Positions 7,535 through 16,892 are shown, counted from the first letter of the stretch. The stretch is DNA of 26,634 nt from Candidatus Hydrogenedens terephthalaticus JGI OTU-1 (GCA_000493945.1 AWNW01000002.1:1-26634); one strand, 5' to 3'. A program made the numbers and translations. The notes: generated by a model from the letters alone, not told the origin.

Positions 7535-8185
7535 TTATTTGTTTGTATTTTCTGTTGTTCCAGTGGATGGTGGTGCTTCTACCCCTTCTAACAACTGTTC
7601 CTGAGGGGCAGGCTGAACATGCATCATGTGTTGTGGCTGGACAGTTTTAATAGTTAGTTGCCCACCTTCTTTCGCTGGTCCAATACGGGCATCAGTTACA
7701 ATATAGAAGAACTTAACACCTTTCCCCTTCTGAAGATTTAATGTGCCATTAATAAGAACGGGCTCTCTATATAAGTTGGTCTTTTCATTTTCAGCCATTT
7801 GCACAATAACAACATCTCTCATAGGTGGAGCCTGACAAAAATAACATTCTATTGGTAACGGTAGTAGCAAGAATTCTTTTATATTGCGAAATTCATTTAA
7901 AGGAACCATAAACCCGACAATGTGTATATTCTGTTTATCATAAGGTAGAAGTGCTTCATCAAAAGTGGGTCCGGTTCTCATATTGCCTTTTGTTTTTTGT
8001 AATAATTTCCATGAAATTATGTTAATACCTTTTTTCTCCCTTTCCTTTTCTACCATCTGCCTCCATTTTTCACTTCGTTCTGCTAAACTGCTTCGTTCAA
8101 AAAAATTATTCATTAAAGCAACAACGGAAATAATAAAAATAACCCCTACAAAAATAGTTAAATCTCTTTTGGCTCTAAATCTCAT
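7535..8185 (-). CDS. DUF3299 family membrane-anchored protein
   Basis: The N-terminus has one membrane span at about residues 10-26 (TIFVGVIFIISVVALMNNF) with basic residues before it, so the remainder is probably extracytoplasmic. The core (about 60-190) has IHIVGFMVPL, KEFLLLPLPIECYFCQAPP and YIVTDARIG. The G-[FY]-M-V-P-L...FLLLP...C-x2-C pattern matches DUF3299, a family of unknown function. The two cysteines of CYFC are candidates for metal or disulfide chemistry. The C-terminal tail has HMMH and is Pro/Gln/Glu-rich. It is the last gene of the unit with the FtsX-like permease 21 nt upstream and has a GGAG ribosome-binding site 4-5 nt before its ATG. Context suggests an accessory protein of the exporter. 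The name is assigned from motif memory, without a search. Confidence 0.75.
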   Translation of the reverse strand: MRFRAKRDLTIFVGVIFIISVVALMNNFFERSSLAERSEKWRQMVEKEREKKGINIISWKLLQKTKGNMRTGPTFDEALLPYDKQNIHIVGFMVPLNEFRNIKEFLLLPLPIECYFCQAPPMRDVVIVQMAENEKTNLYREPVLINGTLNLQKGKGVKFFYIVTDARIGPAKEGGQLTIKTVQPQHMMHVQPAPQEQLLEGVEAPPSTGTTENTNK

Positions 8186-8206
8186 ATCACTCCAAACTAC
8201 TCTTTC

Positions 8207-9502
8207 TTATAGTTCCATTAAATCTCTTGCAATGTTTCGCTTATAGGCTTGCCATGCAGGGATTATTCCTGCCAGTAAGCCGACCACCGCTACTGTTGCA
8301 AATGATGTAATATGTTCTGATGTTAATATGAAAGAAGTTATGCTTAATCCATATTTTTGGGATAAATAATATCCTACAATATGGGATATAATTCCGCCTA
8401 AAAAATAACCCGCCAGGATACCTAATGCAGTCACCCAGAATGCTTCGATTAGAACAGAACCAAATATTTCTATTCTCGATGCACCTAAAGCTCTCATAAT
8501 GGCTAAATCCCGTCTTCTTTGAATAATGGCTAAATATAGACCAATCATAATTGATAATGCAGATATTATAACAACTAAGTACCCCACAGCTAAAAGTACT
8601 GTTTTAGCTGTTCCCAAAAACTGTTCGAATAATTTCGAAATTTCTTCTACAGGTGTGGCAGACATCGCTACTGTGGATTCTCGAATCATTTCACGATATT
8701 GAAATCGTAACGCTGGGCTTTGTAACTGGACTAAAACCGCCGTAATCATGGAATGTGGGTCTTTACCCCATTCCTCATACTTAATATCACTTTCTTCTTT
8801 TGAATCTTGGTTCTCTTCGTGTTTCTCTTCATGATGTTCCCCATGAATGTCCCATACAGAATTGACTGATGTGAAAATAGCCCTGTCAAAAGGAGAGTTA
8901 GAATAATCAAATATTCCTACTACCGTATAAGGATGCTGTTCATGGTCATGTCCACCTAACATTTCGGGTAATTTAATAAACCCATGACTACTTATAAAAG
9001 TATCTCCGATATTTAACCCTGTTTCTCGGGCTACTAATGCACCTAATACTGCTTCAAAGGGCTTATCAAAGATTTTACCTTCTTTTAATTTAAATGGATG
9101 GCGTTCTTCTCCTGATATAGGGCTTATCCATTTATGTTCAAATAAACTTGCATCTGTTCCTACAATCCTAAATCCTTGAAAATTATCTCCAAGAGCAATC
9201 GGGTATGCGGATTGAACATATTCTTTATCATTTTTTATCTGCTCGTAAACTGTCCAGGGTATATTTCCTGTAGGGTTGTCCATGAAATATACACTACTCA
9301 ATACAAGTTGCAAAGGACTTCCTTTAGCACCTACTACTAAATCAAATGCCTGTCCTTCTTCCTCAAATCTCTTCCTCGTTTCCTCGCGAAGGGTTAAAAC
9401 TGAACTGATAAGTGCAACCGCTAATGCTACAGATAAGATTGTTAAGAAAGTCGTAAACTTCCTATTCCACAAATATCCCCATGCTATACCCCATAAAGTC
9501 AT
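8207..9502 (-). CDS. FtsX/MacB-like ABC transporter permease with His-rich loop
   Basis: This is a 431-residue type VII-style ABC permease: one N-terminal span (about 16-38), a large extracytoplasmic domain (about 40-300), and three C-terminal spans (about 305-330, 355-385, 400-420). The FDLVVGAKGSPLQLVLSS segment and the IQRRRDLAIMRALGASRIEIF coupling loop are typical of FtsX/LolC permeases. The periplasmic part carries GGHDHEQHPYTVVGIF and later IHGEHHEEKHEENQD, a His/Glu-rich acidic loop that could bind divalent metal. Its start overlaps the ATPase stop by 4 nt (ATGA), so the two are coupled. MacB/LolCDE-type systems move lipoproteins or transmit mechanical force rather than pump small solutes. 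The His-rich loop and the DUF3299 neighbour suggest metal homeostasis here, which is inference. Confidence 0.85.
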   Translation of the reverse strand: MTLWGIAWGYLWNRKFTTFLTILSVALAVALISSVLTLREETRKRFEEEGQAFDLVVGAKGSPLQLVLSSVYFMDNPTGNIPWTVYEQIKNDKEYVQSAYPIALGDNFQGFRIVGTDASLFEHKWISPISGEERHPFKLKEGKIFDKPFEAVLGALVARETGLNIGDTFISSHGFIKLPEMLGGHDHEQHPYTVVGIFDYSNSPFDRAIFTSVNSVWDIHGEHHEEKHEENQDSKEESDIKYEEWGKDPHSMITAVLVQLQSPALRFQYREMIRESTVAMSATPVEEISKLFEQFLGTAKTVLLAVGYLVVIISALSIMIGLYLAIIQRRRDLAIMRALGASRIEIFGSVLIEAFWVTALGILAGYFLGGIISHIVGYYLSQKYGLSITSFILTSEHITSFATVAVVGLLAGIIPAWQAYKRNIARDLMEL

Positions 9503-10164
9503 ACCTCCACCTCCTCATTTACCAAATTTGAACAATCATATATTTGAGGGAGTCTTTCAGCAATCCCTTTATCATGAGTTACCAACAACAATGTTAAGTT
9601 TTGTTCTTCACACAATTTTAGTAATAAATCCATAACGCTATTGGCAGTTTTTGGGTCAAGACTACCTGTAGGCTCATCGGCTACAATTAATTTCTGCTTA
9701 TTAGCAACAGCCCGTGCAATAGCAACTCTTTGTTGTTCACCTACACTTAATTGAGACGGTTTATTATTCAATCGGTTTCCCAAACCAACATAATTTAGTA
9801 GATTTTTAGCATTCTTTTTCCATTCTGATGATGGAATTGTATCACTAAAACGCATTCCTAATACCACATTTTGTAATGCAGTAAAAGGTGGAAGAAGGTT
9901 AAATGTCTGAAATATAAAGCCTATATTTTCACCTCGAAATTGGTCTAATTTTGATTCAGACATAGATGTTATTTCTATGCCATTGACAACAATTTTGCCC
10001 CTATCTGGTCGTAATAAACCCGAAATCAAATTCAGCAATGTGCTTTTTCCACAACCGCTCGGTCCCCAAAGTGCAATCCTTGATTTGGGTGGAGCATAAA
10101 ATTTTTCACAATAAAACTTTGTTTTCGGACCTAATTTTAGGAAACAATCTTCTACTCTAACCAT
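9499..10164 (-). CDS. ABC transporter ATP-binding protein, LolD/MacB family
   Basis: This is a 221-residue cytoplasmic ATPase that powers the adjacent permease. All motifs are intact: Walker A GPSGCGKST, Q-loop IFQTFNLLPP, signature LSVGEQQRVAIARA, Walker B KLIVADEPTGSLD, and the H-loop LLLVTHD. The signature starts LSVGE rather than the common LSGGE, which is seen in some LolD/MacB proteins. I chose the ATG at 10164 because a GAGGA site at 10173-10169 sits 4 nt before it. A TTG at 10221 would add 19 residues without family similarity. It is the first gene of a three-gene unit ending in DUF3299 and is divergent from the MscK-like channel gene. LolD proper is unlikely, as no lolC/lolE pair is present. 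Confidence 0.9.
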   Translation of the reverse strand: MVRVEDCFLKLGPKTKFYCEKFYAPPKSRIALWGPSGCGKSTLLNLISGLLRPDRGKIVVNGIEITSMSESKLDQFRGENIGFIFQTFNLLPPFTALQNVVLGMRFSDTIPSSEWKKNAKNLLNYVGLGNRLNNKPSQLSVGEQQRVAIARAVANKQKLIVADEPTGSLDPKTANSVMDLLLKLCEEQNLTLLLVTHDKGIAERLPQIYDCSNLVNEEVEV

Positions 10165-10219
10165 AAAATCCTCATAAAATTCGTTATATATAAACGGAAC
10201 AAATATTCTTTGGTAATAC

Positions 10220-10280
10220 AAATTAATACTTTATATCATGGTAATCGTTTTATTTGCAAATCATGCTAAAATATTAATTT
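10220..10280. promoter_or_regulatory. Mirrored divergent promoter region, ABC operon / MscK-like gene
   Basis: The arms AAATTAATACTTTA (10220-10233) and TAAAATATTAATTT (10267-10280) are inverted repeats matching at 13 of 14 positions. Each arm contains or abuts an extended -10-like element: on the plus strand TG at 10264-10265 then TAAAAT at 10267-10272; on the minus strand TG at 10238-10237 then TATAAA at 10235-10230. These would drive the channel gene (leader about 25 nt) and the ABC operon (leader about 60 nt). The perfect palindrome ATTTGCAAAT (10252-10261) lies between them. No good -35 hexamer is visible on either strand, as is usual for extended -10 promoters. AT-richness raises the chance of coincidence. 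Confidence 0.4.
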
Positions 10281-10303
10281 AAGTTATAACAAAAGGTTAG
10301 TTT

Positions 10304-13300
10304 ATGAGATTATTTCATTTAATATTTCTTTTTTTATTTTCTTTTTTTCTGTTATTTACGCTATCTTCTTCTTTCTCAGAGGAAATAGGGATAAATTCTG
10401 AAACCATTGAGACACTACGAGGTGAGATTCAAAAAGATACTTCTCTATCCGACGATTTAAAAAATTCTGCTGAAAAAATATTGAATGACACCCTAACATT
10501 CTTACAGTCTATAAATGAATGGAGTAAAAAATTAGAAGATTTAAATCAAGAGATAAAAAATGCCCCAGTAGAAATTAAATCCAATGAGGACTTTCTCTCT
10601 TCTCCTCCTAAAACTGAACAACCCAATACAAAAAATTTAACCATAGATGAAATTAATCAATATTTCATTCAATCGGAAACAGAATATAAGCAAAAGCAAA
10701 CTGAATTTGAAAATCTTTATAAAGAATTTGAAGGCAGGAATGAATATCGGAAATCCCTTTTATCAAGAATAGGTGATATAAAAAAGCAACTTACAACCTT
10801 AAAAGAAAATACTACACCTTCGCAAGACCCTCCCTTAATTCAAAAAGTAAAACTTTTGTGTAACAATGCTCAAATTTTATCTTTAGAAAAAGAACTGGAA
10901 TATTTCAATAAAGAATTTGATAGTTTTGAATTAAAAACAAATCTAATTTCATCAAGAATTGAGAAACTTCGCTTTGAATTAAGAGAAAAAGAAAAAACTT
11001 ATAATTTTTGGAACAACGAATTTAATAATCGGAAACAGGAAGAAGTACAGAAAAATATCAGCAATTCACTAAATCTTTTAAAATCTTTAACAAAAACAAG
11101 TTCTCTATTTACAGATGAACTTTCTAAATTAGCCCAGGATAACTTAAAATTGGCTTTAAAAGCCCGTGAAGCAGATGGCATAGAAAATAAAATATTATCT
11201 ATAAACGAAAAATATAAAAATTACAATCAAGAATACAAAAAGCAGAAAACACAATTAGATTTATTAAAACAAAAGTCTACAACAGGGGTTTCTACATCTG
11301 GTTGGGCATTTTCTTTACGACAGGAGAAGTCAAAATTACCCAATCCTAATGAAATAAAGAATTTACAAAAGAAATTTAACGACGAATTGTTATTAATTGA
11401 AAATGAATATAACGATTTATTATCAAGAAGACTAAAATTATCAGAAATTGAAAATCAGTTGTGGGACACATTTAATCAATCCACGCAGAATGTTTCAGAA
11501 TTTGAGAAAAAGAATATAAAAAAATCCATAGATGACTTAATAAAAACGCAAAAGAATATCCTATCCACATTAATTAGTGATTATGAAAATTATATTTCAT
11601 TACTTTCCCAAGCAATAGATATATTGAATCTATGGATACAACATACCTACGATTTTAATAATTTTATAGACGAAAATATTATCTGGATTCGTTCACCATT
11701 TCCTCGTTTAACTTTATTAAAATCTGAATACAATAAACTATATGAAACATTACTTCAACTCAACATATTGCCCTATCAAGAAATAACATATAAAGTTATT
11801 TTTATTTTCTCCATCGGGTTATTAGGACTTATCGTTTTGACTTTGCTAAATAACCGTCTTGAGAAACAAATAGAATTTACAACTACACAAATAAATGTTC
11901 CATTAAATTTTAGTATTAGCAAACTAATCCGTTTTATATATTTCTTTTTTATACGAATATCTTTGGTCCCATTATGGTTCTTCTTAATTGGCATGTATTT
12001 AGATACCTTTTCATCGAGTATTGATATAGTTCATATAATTGCTAATGGACTAAAATTACTCTTCTTACCTATTACATTTTTTGAGATATTATGTATTCTT
12101 ATAAAGATTCCTTCTCTCTCTGAAATAATTCTAAAACCTCTAAAACATAATTTGAGTGAATTACGATTTAAGTTTCGTATTTCTTTTATCTGGCTAATTA
12201 TTAACCTGTTTGTAATTTTAATTAGTAGTCAACTCATTACGGAGTTTGTGCTTGCGGACATTGTATTTAGAATTTCCTTTTCCTTATTTCTGCTAACTTC
12301 TGCATTTGTTTCTTTTTATGTCTCCTTTTTCTTAAAAAACAAAAATTCACTTCCCAACCCCAACAATCAAATTATAAATTTTATAAGTAACTTTTTGATT
12401 GTTTTATCTATTATTTGTATTTCTCTTGTCATATCAAATCTCATAGGTTATAATTACGGAAGTCTTGAAATAACAAAAAAATTATTCTTTACTCTTTTTC
12501 TTATTACCGTTCTTTTTATTTTTTACCGATTATCAGGAACAGTCTTAAAATATTATCAGTGGAAGTTTGTATTAAATACATCCATAGCCAGTCATACAAC
12601 ATTTTCACACTCTCTAATACCTAAAGACTCTCCTTCGCAAGAATCATCGCCAGAAGCAAATTCCGAGGAGATTTTCTTTTATCATATAGAGAGGTTTATT
12701 CGGTATTCACTGTTCATCTTATTTTTTGTTATAACCACCTATATCTGGTCTGATATTTTTCCTGCTTTAAGTTATTTAGATAGGATACATCTCTGGCGAG
12801 CATCCTCTGTTACTGAAGTAATTAATACTGCAAATATTCAATCAACACAAAGCAATACCGGACAAACATTAGCACCGTCTGTTGTTGAAGAGTGGGTAAG
12901 TCTATTAGACCTTCTGGCTTCTCTCATCACAATTATTATTACATTTGTAATAATAAAAAATATTTCATTTTATCTTGATTATCTATTATCAAAATATACA
13001 TCAATACAACCTGGTGAAAGATATGCTATCACTACTTTATCGAAATATATTATTTTCACAATTGGTTTTTTAATCTCTTTAGGGTTAATTAATATTACAT
13101 GGAACAAAGTTCAATGGCTTGTTGCTGGTTTAGGAATAGGTTTTGGATTTGGATTGCAAGAAATTGTTGCTAATTTTGTATCCGGATTAATACTTCTTTT
13201 TGAAAGACCCTTACGAATTGGTGATATTGTTACCATTGGAGACATTTCTGGAAAAGTAAAATCTCTCCAAATGCGTTCGACAACTATCGTTAATTGGGAT

Positions 13301-13750
13301 AACAAAGAATTAATAGTTCCCAATAAGGATTTGCTTACCCAACGATTAATCAATTGGACAAGAAACGAACCCAAAATCCGTTTATGTATTCCCATTGGGG
13401 TAAGTTATCATTCTGATATAAATAAAGTTATTTCCATTTTAACAGAGATAGGACAAGCTCATCCTTTCTCAGAAACAGATCCACCTCCCCGTGCCTATTT
13501 TCTGCGATTTGGTCCCAGTGCATTAGAATTTGAGCTTCGTCTATTTACACATTCTTCTTATTATTTAGATATACAGCATGAATTGTTATGTACAATATTT
13601 AATCGCTTCAAACAAGAAAACATTGAGATTTCTTACCCACAATTAGATGTCCACATACGAAGCAACAATATATCATCGGAGCAACATGATGATATAAAAA
13701 CAAAAGTTTTTAGAGAAACTCAAGAATCTCCAAAAGATGAGTCAAAATAA
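10304..13750 (+). CDS. Large MscS-family mechanosensitive channel (MscK-like)
   Basis: This is an 1148-residue inner-membrane channel expected to open on hypo-osmotic shock. Layout: a signal peptide (about 1-26, very Phe/Leu-rich), a long periplasmic region rich in Lys/Glu/Asn heptads (about 30-470, probable coiled coils), then about ten or eleven membrane spans between about 490 and 965. The pore helix AGLGIGFGFGLQEIVANFVSGL (about 938-958) is followed by FERPLRIGDIV and the MscS beta domain with VPNKDLLTQRLINWT. The C-terminal alpha/beta domain ends near 1125. The size and architecture match MscK/KefA (about 1120 aa in E. coli) rather than minimal MscS (about 290 aa). Its stop overlaps the uvrC start by 14 nt. 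An extended -10-like element precedes it; the ribosome-binding site (AAAGG) is modest. Confidence 0.88.
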   Translation: MRLFHLIFLFLFSFFLLFTLSSSFSEEIGINSETIETLRGEIQKDTSLSDDLKNSAEKILNDTLTFLQSINEWSKKLEDLNQEIKNAPVEIKSNEDFLSSPPKTEQPNTKNLTIDEINQYFIQSETEYKQKQTEFENLYKEFEGRNEYRKSLLSRIGDIKKQLTTLKENTTPSQDPPLIQKVKLLCNNAQILSLEKELEYFNKEFDSFELKTNLISSRIEKLRFELREKEKTYNFWNNEFNNRKQEEVQKNISNSLNLLKSLTKTSSLFTDELSKLAQDNLKLALKAREADGIENKILSINEKYKNYNQEYKKQKTQLDLLKQKSTTGVSTSGWAFSLRQEKSKLPNPNEIKNLQKKFNDELLLIENEYNDLLSRRLKLSEIENQLWDTFNQSTQNVSEFEKKNIKKSIDDLIKTQKNILSTLISDYENYISLLSQAIDILNLWIQHTYDFNNFIDENIIWIRSPFPRLTLLKSEYNKLYETLLQLNILPYQEITYKVIFIFSIGLLGLIVLTLLNNRLEKQIEFTTTQINVPLNFSISKLIRFIYFFFIRISLVPLWFFLIGMYLDTFSSSIDIVHIIANGLKLLFLPITFFEILCILIKIPSLSEIILKPLKHNLSELRFKFRISFIWLIINLFVILISSQLITEFVLADIVFRISFSLFLLTSAFVSFYVSFFLKNKNSLPNPNNQIINFISNFLIVLSIICISLVISNLIGYNYGSLEITKKLFFTLFLITVLFIFYRLSGTVLKYYQWKFVLNTSIASHTTFSHSLIPKDSPSQESSPEANSEEIFFYHIERFIRYSLFILFFVITTYIWSDIFPALSYLDRIHLWRASSVTEVINTANIQSTQSNTGQTLAPSVVEEWVSLLDLLASLITIIITFVIIKNISFYLDYLLSKYTSIQPGERYAITTLSKYIIFTIGFLISLGLINITWNKVQWLVAGLGIGFGFGLQEIVANFVSGLILLFERPLRIGDIVTIGDISGKVKSLQMRSTTIVNWDNKELIVPNKDLLTQRLINWTRNEPKIRLCIPIGVSYHSDINKVISILTEIGQAHPFSETDPPPRAYFLRFGPSALEFELRLFTHSSYYLDIQHELLCTIFNRFKQENIEISYPQLDVHIRSNNISSEQHDDIKTKVFRETQESPKDESK

Positions 13751-15590
13751 ATCAAAGGATAGTTTTATTAATTCTCTGGTAAATATTGATAGAATTCCTA
13801 CGAGTCCGGGGTGTTATATTTTTTATGATGAAAAAAGCAAAGTTATCTATGTCGGAAAAGCAAATAACTTAAGGTCTCGAATTCGTTCATATCTGCAAAA
13901 TACAGACACGCGTTATCATGTTCGTTTCCTCATCTCCAAAACCAAAAAAATTGATTATATGGTTACAAACACAGAACGGGAAGCCCTTTTATTAGAAAAC
14001 ACACTTATTAAACAATATAAACCTCGCTATAATATCCGATTAAAAGATGATAAAAATTATCTGTCTTTGCGGATAGACCCATCAGAAGATTTTCCCCGAT
14101 TAACATTCACTCGAAAACCTAAAAAAGATACTGCTGTTTACTTTGGTCCCTTTCATTCAGCATCCACAATCCGTGATATTTATAAACATCTTCATTATAT
14201 AGTCCCATTGCGGAGGTGCACTGATAATAATTTTCGGAATAGAACTCGCCCCTGTTTATACTACGAATTAGGGACATGCTTGGCTCCCTGTGTCCATCGA
14301 ATTTCCAAAGAACAATACTCGGAACTTGTTCAACAGGCGATTTTATTGCTCCAGGGGAAAATGGATATTTTAGAACAGGAATTTTTACAACAGATAAAAA
14401 GACTATCAGAAGAATTACAATTTGAACAGGCAGGGATAGTAAGGGACCGTCTTTTTGCATTACGCAAAATTATGGAGCCACAAAAAACCCTATTATTCAA
14501 CCAATCCCATAATGTGGATGTATGGGGAATATACATTTCAGATAACCATCTTGTTATTTATATTTTGTTCTATAAAGAAGGTAAACTTATAGGGTCTCGC
14601 TCTTTTAGTTTAAACATACCCATAGAAATACCTCTCTCTGAATTTTTTGGCTCTTTAATTTTTGAGACATATACACAAAAATTACCTATCCCTCAAGAAA
14701 TACTTCTTCCTGTAAAAATTGAAGAGATAAAAACTTTATCGGAATTATTTTTCTCTAAAACAGGAAAAAAAATAGTTATTCTATGCCCTCAACATGGTGA
14801 TAAAGAAGAATTGGTAAAATTGGCATGTAAAAATGCTGAATCTAAATTCCTTGAAGAAAGAGAATTGCAAACAAATAAAGGGATAATACTTCAAGAGATC
14901 CAAAGAATATTCCATCTTCCCAAAATTCCAAAGAGAATAGAATGTTTCGACGCTTCTACCTATCAAGGCGATAATACAGTTGTGGGTATGGTCGTTTTTG
15001 AAAATGGTATTGCCTACAAATCTCACTATAGAAGATTTTCAATTAAGAAAGATAACCTCCATGATGATTATTTCTCTCTTCGAGATGCTCTCACACGACG
15101 GTTCAGAGACTTAACCGACATTCCATTGCCAGATTTATTGCTTATTGATGGAGGTAAAGGGCAATTGGGCGTTGCTGTTTCTGTGCTGAATGATTTAAAT
15201 ATAAAAGATATTTCATGTGTTGGGATGGCTAAAGCCAGAAATAAACCTTCTGACAAAGCATTCACTTCTACACAAGACCGTTTCTTTATCCCCAATAGGT
15301 CAAATCCAATTATTATTCATTCTAAAAATTCTCCCGCGCTCTTATTACTTCAACAAATCCGTGACGAAGCACACCGTTTTGCCATTCAATATCAGCGAAA
15401 AAAGAAATTAAAAACAGATTTAACATCCAATATAAAAATTCCTGGAATTGGAATTAATAAATTTAATCATCTTCTTTCTAAATTTAAGTCGGTAGAGAAT
15501 CTCAAAAATACTACTGTCGAACAACTTATGGATGTGGAAGGTATCGGTCCCCGTTTAGCAATGAAGATATATAAATATTTTCATAAATAA
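13737..15590 (+). CDS. uvrC: Excinuclease ABC subunit C
   Basis: UvrC makes the 3' and 5' incisions of nucleotide excision repair with UvrB. The 617-residue protein is full length. Order seen: GIY-YIG nuclease at about 20-100 (GCYIF at 25-29, IYVGKA at 37-42, and the catalytic Glu region TEREALLLEN); a Cys-rich linker with RRC, RPCLYY, GTC and APC, corresponding to the four cysteines proposed to bind a [4Fe-4S] cluster in E. coli UvrC; a UVR helix (about 200-240) that contacts UvrB; the RNase H-like domain with ECFDAST, DDYFSLRDAL and LLLIDGGKGQL; and tandem helix-hairpin-helix motifs (IPGIGINKF, VEGIGPRLA) at the end. Translation probably depends on the upstream channel gene, with which it overlaps by 14 nt. 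Confidence 0.96.
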   Translation: MSQNKSKDSFINSLVNIDRIPTSPGCYIFYDEKSKVIYVGKANNLRSRIRSYLQNTDTRYHVRFLISKTKKIDYMVTNTEREALLLENTLIKQYKPRYNIRLKDDKNYLSLRIDPSEDFPRLTFTRKPKKDTAVYFGPFHSASTIRDIYKHLHYIVPLRRCTDNNFRNRTRPCLYYELGTCLAPCVHRISKEQYSELVQQAILLLQGKMDILEQEFLQQIKRLSEELQFEQAGIVRDRLFALRKIMEPQKTLLFNQSHNVDVWGIYISDNHLVIYILFYKEGKLIGSRSFSLNIPIEIPLSEFFGSLIFETYTQKLPIPQEILLPVKIEEIKTLSELFFSKTGKKIVILCPQHGDKEELVKLACKNAESKFLEERELQTNKGIILQEIQRIFHLPKIPKRIECFDASTYQGDNTVVGMVVFENGIAYKSHYRRFSIKKDNLHDDYFSLRDALTRRFRDLTDIPLPDLLLIDGGKGQLGVAVSVLNDLNIKDISCVGMAKARNKPSDKAFTSTQDRFFIPNRSNPIIIHSKNSPALLLLQQIRDEAHRFAIQYQRKKKLKTDLTSNIKIPGIGINKFNHLLSKFKSVENLKNTTVEQLMDVEGIGPRLAMKIYKYFHK

Positions 15591-15650
15591 GAAATTACTA
15601 AAACATGGCAGTTTTATCATAAAATAATAAGATATAAAGAGGAGAATTTT

Positions 15651-16892
15651 ATGGTCGGTGTTTTGTTTTTTTTATTGGTATTACTATTGTTTGCCATTTC
15701 ATTTTATGGTTACCTTGTATGGAATATATCCAATCAAGAAACTTTAAACACAAATGAAATATATTATGTCCGCACAAAAGATTTGTGGGAAATTCGTTTG
15801 TGTAGATTTAGAAACAATTCTGAAAAGAATATACCTATTTTATTTGTTCACGGATTTGGTTCAAATCAGAATAACTTTTTACTACCTCATGAACATAGTA
15901 TTGTTTCTTATTTAAGAAATCGAAATTTTGACTGCTGGACTATGGATTTACGAGGTTGTAAATCTTCCAGACCTCCGTTTGGAAAAACGCGTTGGGACGC
16001 TTCGATTGACGATGTGCTTGTTTACGACCTCCCAGCGGTTATCGAATTTATATTAAAAATAACCGGATATAAAAAACTTTTCTGGATAGGGCACTCGTTA
16101 GGCGGTATGCTACTTTATGCTCATCTTATCCACAAGGGGAATGAAAAAATTGCGGGTGGAATTACTTTAGGTGCTCCTATTGGATTTGTTAATACAAAAA
16201 TGCATGTGCCAACTTTACTTGTTCAATTCCAAAAATTATTTCCCAATTTTGTCTTTCTGCTATTCAGAATGTTAATCCCTATACTGAAATTCTTCAAAAT
16301 AGGTAACTCCGTTTTTCCTGTCAACCCTTCAAATATCAATGAAAACATGACAGCATGGGATTTGTGTAAAATGGTTGAACCTCCATCACCGAAAATGGTT
16401 GATGAGATGATGGTCTGGTTGAATGAAAAACAATGGATAATGTTAAATGGACAATTGAATATTCTTGAACATTTATCGGAATTAGACATTCCTATTTTGC
16501 TTTTTTATGCACCTGATGACCCTTTTGTAAATTTAGATACAGCAAAAGAATTTTTTAACTCATTAAAGTCCTCCGACAAAGAAATGCTTATACTCAGCAT
16601 AGAATCAGGATGTAAACATAATTACAATCATTGCGATTTGGCTTTTGGTGAAAATGGTGAAGAAGAAGTTTTCGAACCCATAAAAGTCTGGTTAGATAAA
16701 CACCAAGCATGTATTGATGATTTACTGGATAATAATGAAAAAACAAAGTCAAACAGAGTAGTGAAAAATAGAACTCCAATGACATCGGAAGAAAGAAAAA
16801 CTATTTTGTCTGGAAAAGCCTATAAAAAAACAACAACCAAGAAATCAAATAAAAATACAAAAATAGATTCTAAAAACAAGGAGAATACATAG
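15651..16892 (+). CDS. Membrane-anchored alpha/beta hydrolase
   Basis: A 413-residue protein with an N-terminal membrane span (about 3-24) and an alpha/beta-hydrolase core. The oxyanion-hole motif HGFGSNQNN starts near residue 67, the nucleophile elbow GHSLGG is near 147-152 (Ser149), the acid is probably in YAPDDPFV near 287, and the base His lies in KHNYNHCDLAFG near 325. The order and spacing resemble lysosomal acid lipase/esterase-like hydrolases. The last 55 residues are a Lys/Thr/Asn-rich, probably disordered tail with no family match. The substrate is unknown; a lipid, ester or PHA-related substrate is possible. A strong AGGAG site (15640-15644) precedes the ATG by 6 nt. The stop codon is followed immediately by the ATG of the Tat-exported isomerase, indicating one transcript. 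Confidence 0.82.
   Translation: MVGVLFFLLVLLLFAISFYGYLVWNISNQETLNTNEIYYVRTKDLWEIRLCRFRNNSEKNIPILFVHGFGSNQNNFLLPHEHSIVSYLRNRNFDCWTMDLRGCKSSRPPFGKTRWDASIDDVLVYDLPAVIEFILKITGYKKLFWIGHSLGGMLLYAHLIHKGNEKIAGGITLGAPIGFVNTKMHVPTLLVQFQKLFPNFVFLLFRMLIPILKFFKIGNSVFPVNPSNINENMTAWDLCKMVEPPSPKMVDEMMVWLNEKQWIMLNGQLNILEHLSELDIPILLFYAPDDPFVNLDTAKEFFNSLKSSDKEMLILSIESGCKHNYNHCDLAFGENGEEEVFEPIKVWLDKHQACIDDLLDNNEKTKSNRVVKNRTPMTSEERKTILSGKAYKKTTTKKSNKNTKIDSKNKENT

Noticed and set aside
10165..10221. TTG-initiated extension of the ABC ATPase
   Set aside because: The extra 19 residues are unlike LolD/MacB proteins, and the ATG at 10164 has its own GAGGA site.
10252..10261. Palindrome ATTTGCAAAT repeated at 22165-22174 as a genome regulatory box
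   Set aside because: Two intergenic copies of a 10-mer are suggestive but compatible with chance in AT-rich DNA; the core TTTGCAAA also occurs inside a coding region near 20576.
14119..14460. A 113-codon open frame antisense to uvrC
   Set aside because: It lies wholly inside a well-conserved uvrC region, shows no family motif and no ribosome-binding site that I can support.
15599..15616. Hairpin TAAAAC/GTTTTA after uvrC as an intrinsic terminator
   Set aside because: Only six AT-rich pairs and no following T-run; too weak to call a terminator.
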